64,000 nucleotides of DNA from Streptomyces toyocaensis (GTDB taxonomy: Bacteria; Actinomycetota; Actinomycetes; Streptomycetales; Streptomycetaceae), in contig NZ_JFCB01000001.1 of the NCBI RefSeq assembly GCF_000725125.1, positions 62,001 through 126,000 on the forward strand. Reading direction: 5' to 3'. A program made the translations under genes and the position numbers. Shown piece by piece: positions 62,422 through 64,000 of the stretch. Position 1 is the stretch's first letter; each line of letters begins with the position of its first letter. The notes beneath the pieces are model-generated. The model was not told the DNA's origin, did not search any database, and was given only the letters and a program-made list of their open reading frames with translations.

Positions 62422-62439
62422 GGTAAGGCTCACCTTACC
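62422..62439 (-). promoter_or_regulatory. DmdR/IdeR iron box
   Basis: GGTAAGG-CTCA-CCTTACC has perfect 7-bp arms and closely matches the actinobacterial iron-box consensus TTAGGTTAGGCTCACCTAA. It lies immediately upstream of the FhuF-type reductase start. DmdR1 with Fe(II) is expected to bind here. Confidence 0.92.
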
Positions 62440-62548
62440 GAAGATCGCGGATATGGGAACTGGCGTCCGGTGCGCCTATGGTGCTTGACGGACAGGTGAC
62501 AACCCGCCGTAATGACCGCAAGTACCGACACGTCCGCAGGAGGACCTT

Positions 62549-63367
62549 GTGAAGCAGCGCACGCAGGGCCCCGCAGGGGCGGCGGAGGCGGCGGCCACCG
62601 CCGCCCCTGGCCGCTGCCGGGTGCCCGCCCAGCCGGCGGCGCAGGGCGCGGCCGACCGGCTGCGCGACCGGGCGGGCGGTACCGAGGGCGACGCCGTGCG
62701 CGGCGAGCACACGCACGGCGAAGGGCCCCTTCCCCGGCCCGCCGTCCAGCGGTCCTCCGTGCGCGGACAGATACTCGCCGCGCTGCGCACCGCGCTGGTG
62801 ACCGGTGACCTGCGCCCCGGCGAGGTGTACTCCGCACCCGTGCTGGCCGAGCGGTTCGGCGTCTCCGCGACGCCCGTGCGCGAGGCCATGCAGCAGCTCG
62901 CCCTCGAGGGCGCGGTCGAGGTCGTGCCCAACCGGGGGTTCCGGGTCGTCGAGCGGGGCGCGCGGGAGCTGGCCGAGCTGGCCGAGGTCCGGGCGCTGAT
63001 CGAGGTGCCGGTGATGCTGCGACTGGCGCGTACGGTGCCCGCCGAGCGGTGGGCCGGGCTGCGCCCGCTCGCCGAGGCCACCGTCCGTGCCGCGTCCTCC
63101 GGGTGCCGGGCCACGTACGCGGAGTCCGACCGCGCGTTCCACGCCGCGGTGCTCGCGCTCACCGGGAACGAGCAGCTCGTCCGGATCGCCGAGGACCTGC
63201 ACCGGCGTGCCCAGTGGCCGCTGGTCGGCGGCGTCTCCGGTACCCGGGGGCGTGCGCAACTGATCGCCGACGCGCACGAACACACGGCGCTGCTCGACGC
63301 GTTGATCGCCGGCGATCTGGACGTGATCCGGTCGCTGGTGGGGGAGCACTTCAACGGGGCGGGCTGA
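62549..63367 (+). CDS. GntR-family (FCD/FadR-type) transcriptional regulator
   Basis: The 272-residue protein has a disordered Ala/Gly-rich N-terminus of about 65 residues and then a GntR winged helix (RGQILAALRTALVTGDLRPG, then LAERFGVSATPVREAMQQLA). An FCD all-helical effector domain follows with metal-site histidines (ESDRAFHAAVLALTGN, ADAHEHTALLDALIAGD). The GTG start has AGGAGGACC upstream. Its ligand and targets are unknown. It is divergent from the iron-controlled reductase. Confidence 0.92.
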   Translation: MKQRTQGPAGAAEAAATAAPGRCRVPAQPAAQGAADRLRDRAGGTEGDAVRGEHTHGEGPLPRPAVQRSSVRGQILAALRTALVTGDLRPGEVYSAPVLAERFGVSATPVREAMQQLALEGAVEVVPNRGFRVVERGARELAELAEVRALIEVPVMLRLARTVPAERWAGLRPLAEATVRAASSGCRATYAESDRAFHAAVLALTGNEQLVRIAEDLHRRAQWPLVGGVSGTRGRAQLIADAHEHTALLDALIAGDLDVIRSLVGEHFNGAG

Positions 63368-63417
63368 CGGGGGAGCTGCCCGTTTCCCCGCCCCCGCCGC
63401 CCCGTCCCATCCCGTTA

Positions 63418-63436
63418 CCGGGGGCTGCGCCCCCGG
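63418..63436 (+). terminator. 8-bp GC hairpin after the GntR gene
   Basis: CCGGGGGC-tgc-GCCCCCGG forms a tight hairpin 51 nt after the stop. This motif type recurs in Streptomyces intergenic DNA as a terminator. Confidence 0.7.
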
Positions 63437-63520
63437 ACCTCCTTCCGGCCCTGAACGGGCCCTGTCCTCGACATCCCCCGGAGGAGGTGGCCCCGGACGG
63501 GCCGGATGCGGATGAGGTTG

Positions 63521-64000
63521 TCACGCCGTGGCCGCGCCCGGTGGGGCCAGTTGGCCGGCCAGCCAGGTGGGGACGCCGCCCAGGAGGCGGAACAGGCGGC
63601 GGGCCTCCTCCCGCAGGCGGGACGCCTCCGGGCCGGTCTCCGTATCCGCCAGGGACACCAGGGCCGGCGCCGTACCGACGAGATAGCCCAACTCCTCGCG
63701 GATCCGCAGCGACTCCGCGAACCCGTGCCGCGCTTCCGTCAGCTCCCCGTCCCGCAGGGCGAGTCCGGCGAGGTGGCGCCATGTGCCGGACAGCAGCAGC
63801 GGGTCGGCCTGCGCCGTGGCACCCGCGTGGGCGCGGCGGTACGCGGCCCGCGCCGCCTGAGGCGACCGGGTGAGGTTCTCCGCGATCAGCCCGCGCCGGA
63901 AGTCCAGCAGCGCCCGCCCCGCCGCCCCCGGAGCGATCAGCGCCGCCGCCCGGCCGAGCGCGGCCCGCGCCTCGTCCGCCCGGTCGCGCACCCGGAACAG
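63521..64000 (-). CDS. C-terminal part of a TPR-like protein, partial
   Basis: The visible 159 codons encode Ala/Arg-rich helical repeats (RADEARAALGRAAALIAPGA, LAGLALRDGELTEARHGFAE, SLRIREELGYL), which look like tetratricopeptide units. A C-terminal tail follows (LFRLLGGVPTWLAGQLAPPG). Helices of this type end many Streptomyces regulators (SARP/LuxR/NB-ARC types) or TPR proteins. The start lies beyond the right window edge, so the protein type cannot be decided. Confidence 0.75.
   Translation of the reverse strand: MFRVRDRADEARAALGRAAALIAPGAAGRALLDFRRGLIAENLTRSPQAARAAYRRAHAGATAQADPLLLSGTWRHLAGLALRDGELTEARHGFAESLRIREELGYLVGTAPALVSLADTETGPEASRLREEARRLFRLLGGVPTWLAGQLAPPGAATA

Overview
The window is a piece of a high-GC actinobacterial chromosome, almost certainly Streptomyces. 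Coding density is high, third codon positions are strongly GC-biased, GTG/TTG starts are common and Shine-Dalgarno sites are GGAGG-like. The gene order matches, from memory, the Streptomyces coelicolor region from the sulfate-assimilation cluster (SCO6094-SCO6102) to the alditol oxidase/RsgA/Ada-Ogt block (about SCO6147-SCO6151). I could not run an alignment.

Region 1 (1-7143, all minus strand) is an assimilatory sulfur operon. A cysteine-containing leader peptide precedes sulfite reductase, a 59-residue zinc-ribbon protein, cysH, cysC, cysD and cysN, joined by 2-nt gaps or GTGA/ATGA overlaps. A sulfonate-binding lipoprotein cut by the window edge follows. The upstream neighbour is a GNAT acetyltransferase.

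Region 2 (7.2-23.6 kb) is mixed. It holds a secreted protein, a GAF-domain regulator, an AidB-like acyl-CoA dehydrogenase, a YihY/BrkB membrane protein, an NmrA-like oxidoreductase divergent from an AraC regulator, a second AraC-like regulator, a VOC protein, a wrecked thuA-like gene, a YciI protein, an erythromycin-esterase-like protein with a partial self-duplication, an MFS exporter, a type-B carboxylesterase, a frameshifted remnant, and a copZ/SnoaL pair divergent from a TetR gene with a clear operator-like palindrome.

Region 3 (23.7-38.3 kb) is rich in signalling and membrane proteins: two divergent PAS/SpoIIE phosphatases, homocysteine S-methyltransferase, a large MalT-like LuxR regulator, a DUF2252 protein, several small membrane proteins and a class II glutamine amidotransferase.

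Region 4 (38.7-45.1 kb) has a DinB-like protein coupled to a PEP-mutase-family enzyme, a TetR gene that appears to start with AUU, alditol oxidase, a radical-SAM protein with non-canonical CX8CX2C spacing, and a membrane protein joining sigma-like, zf-HC2 and CBM2 domains.

Region 5 (45.4-49.1 kb) is a single 1229-codon membrane NACHT-type NTPase with lower GC than its neighbours. It is the best candidate for an acquired or undescribed, possibly anti-phage, function.

Region 6 (49.6-64 kb) holds rsgA, an Ada/AlkA-type repair protein with ogt, DUF456, a repeat-rich PP2C-like protein, a TPP-dependent pyruvate oxidase-like enzyme, an HTH membrane protein, a secreted protein, a RsbW-like ATPase, a DUF2637 protein, an iron-box-controlled FhuF-type reductase, a GntR regulator and a truncated TPR-like gene. 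No tRNA, rRNA, CRISPR array, intact insertion sequence or prophage was seen.
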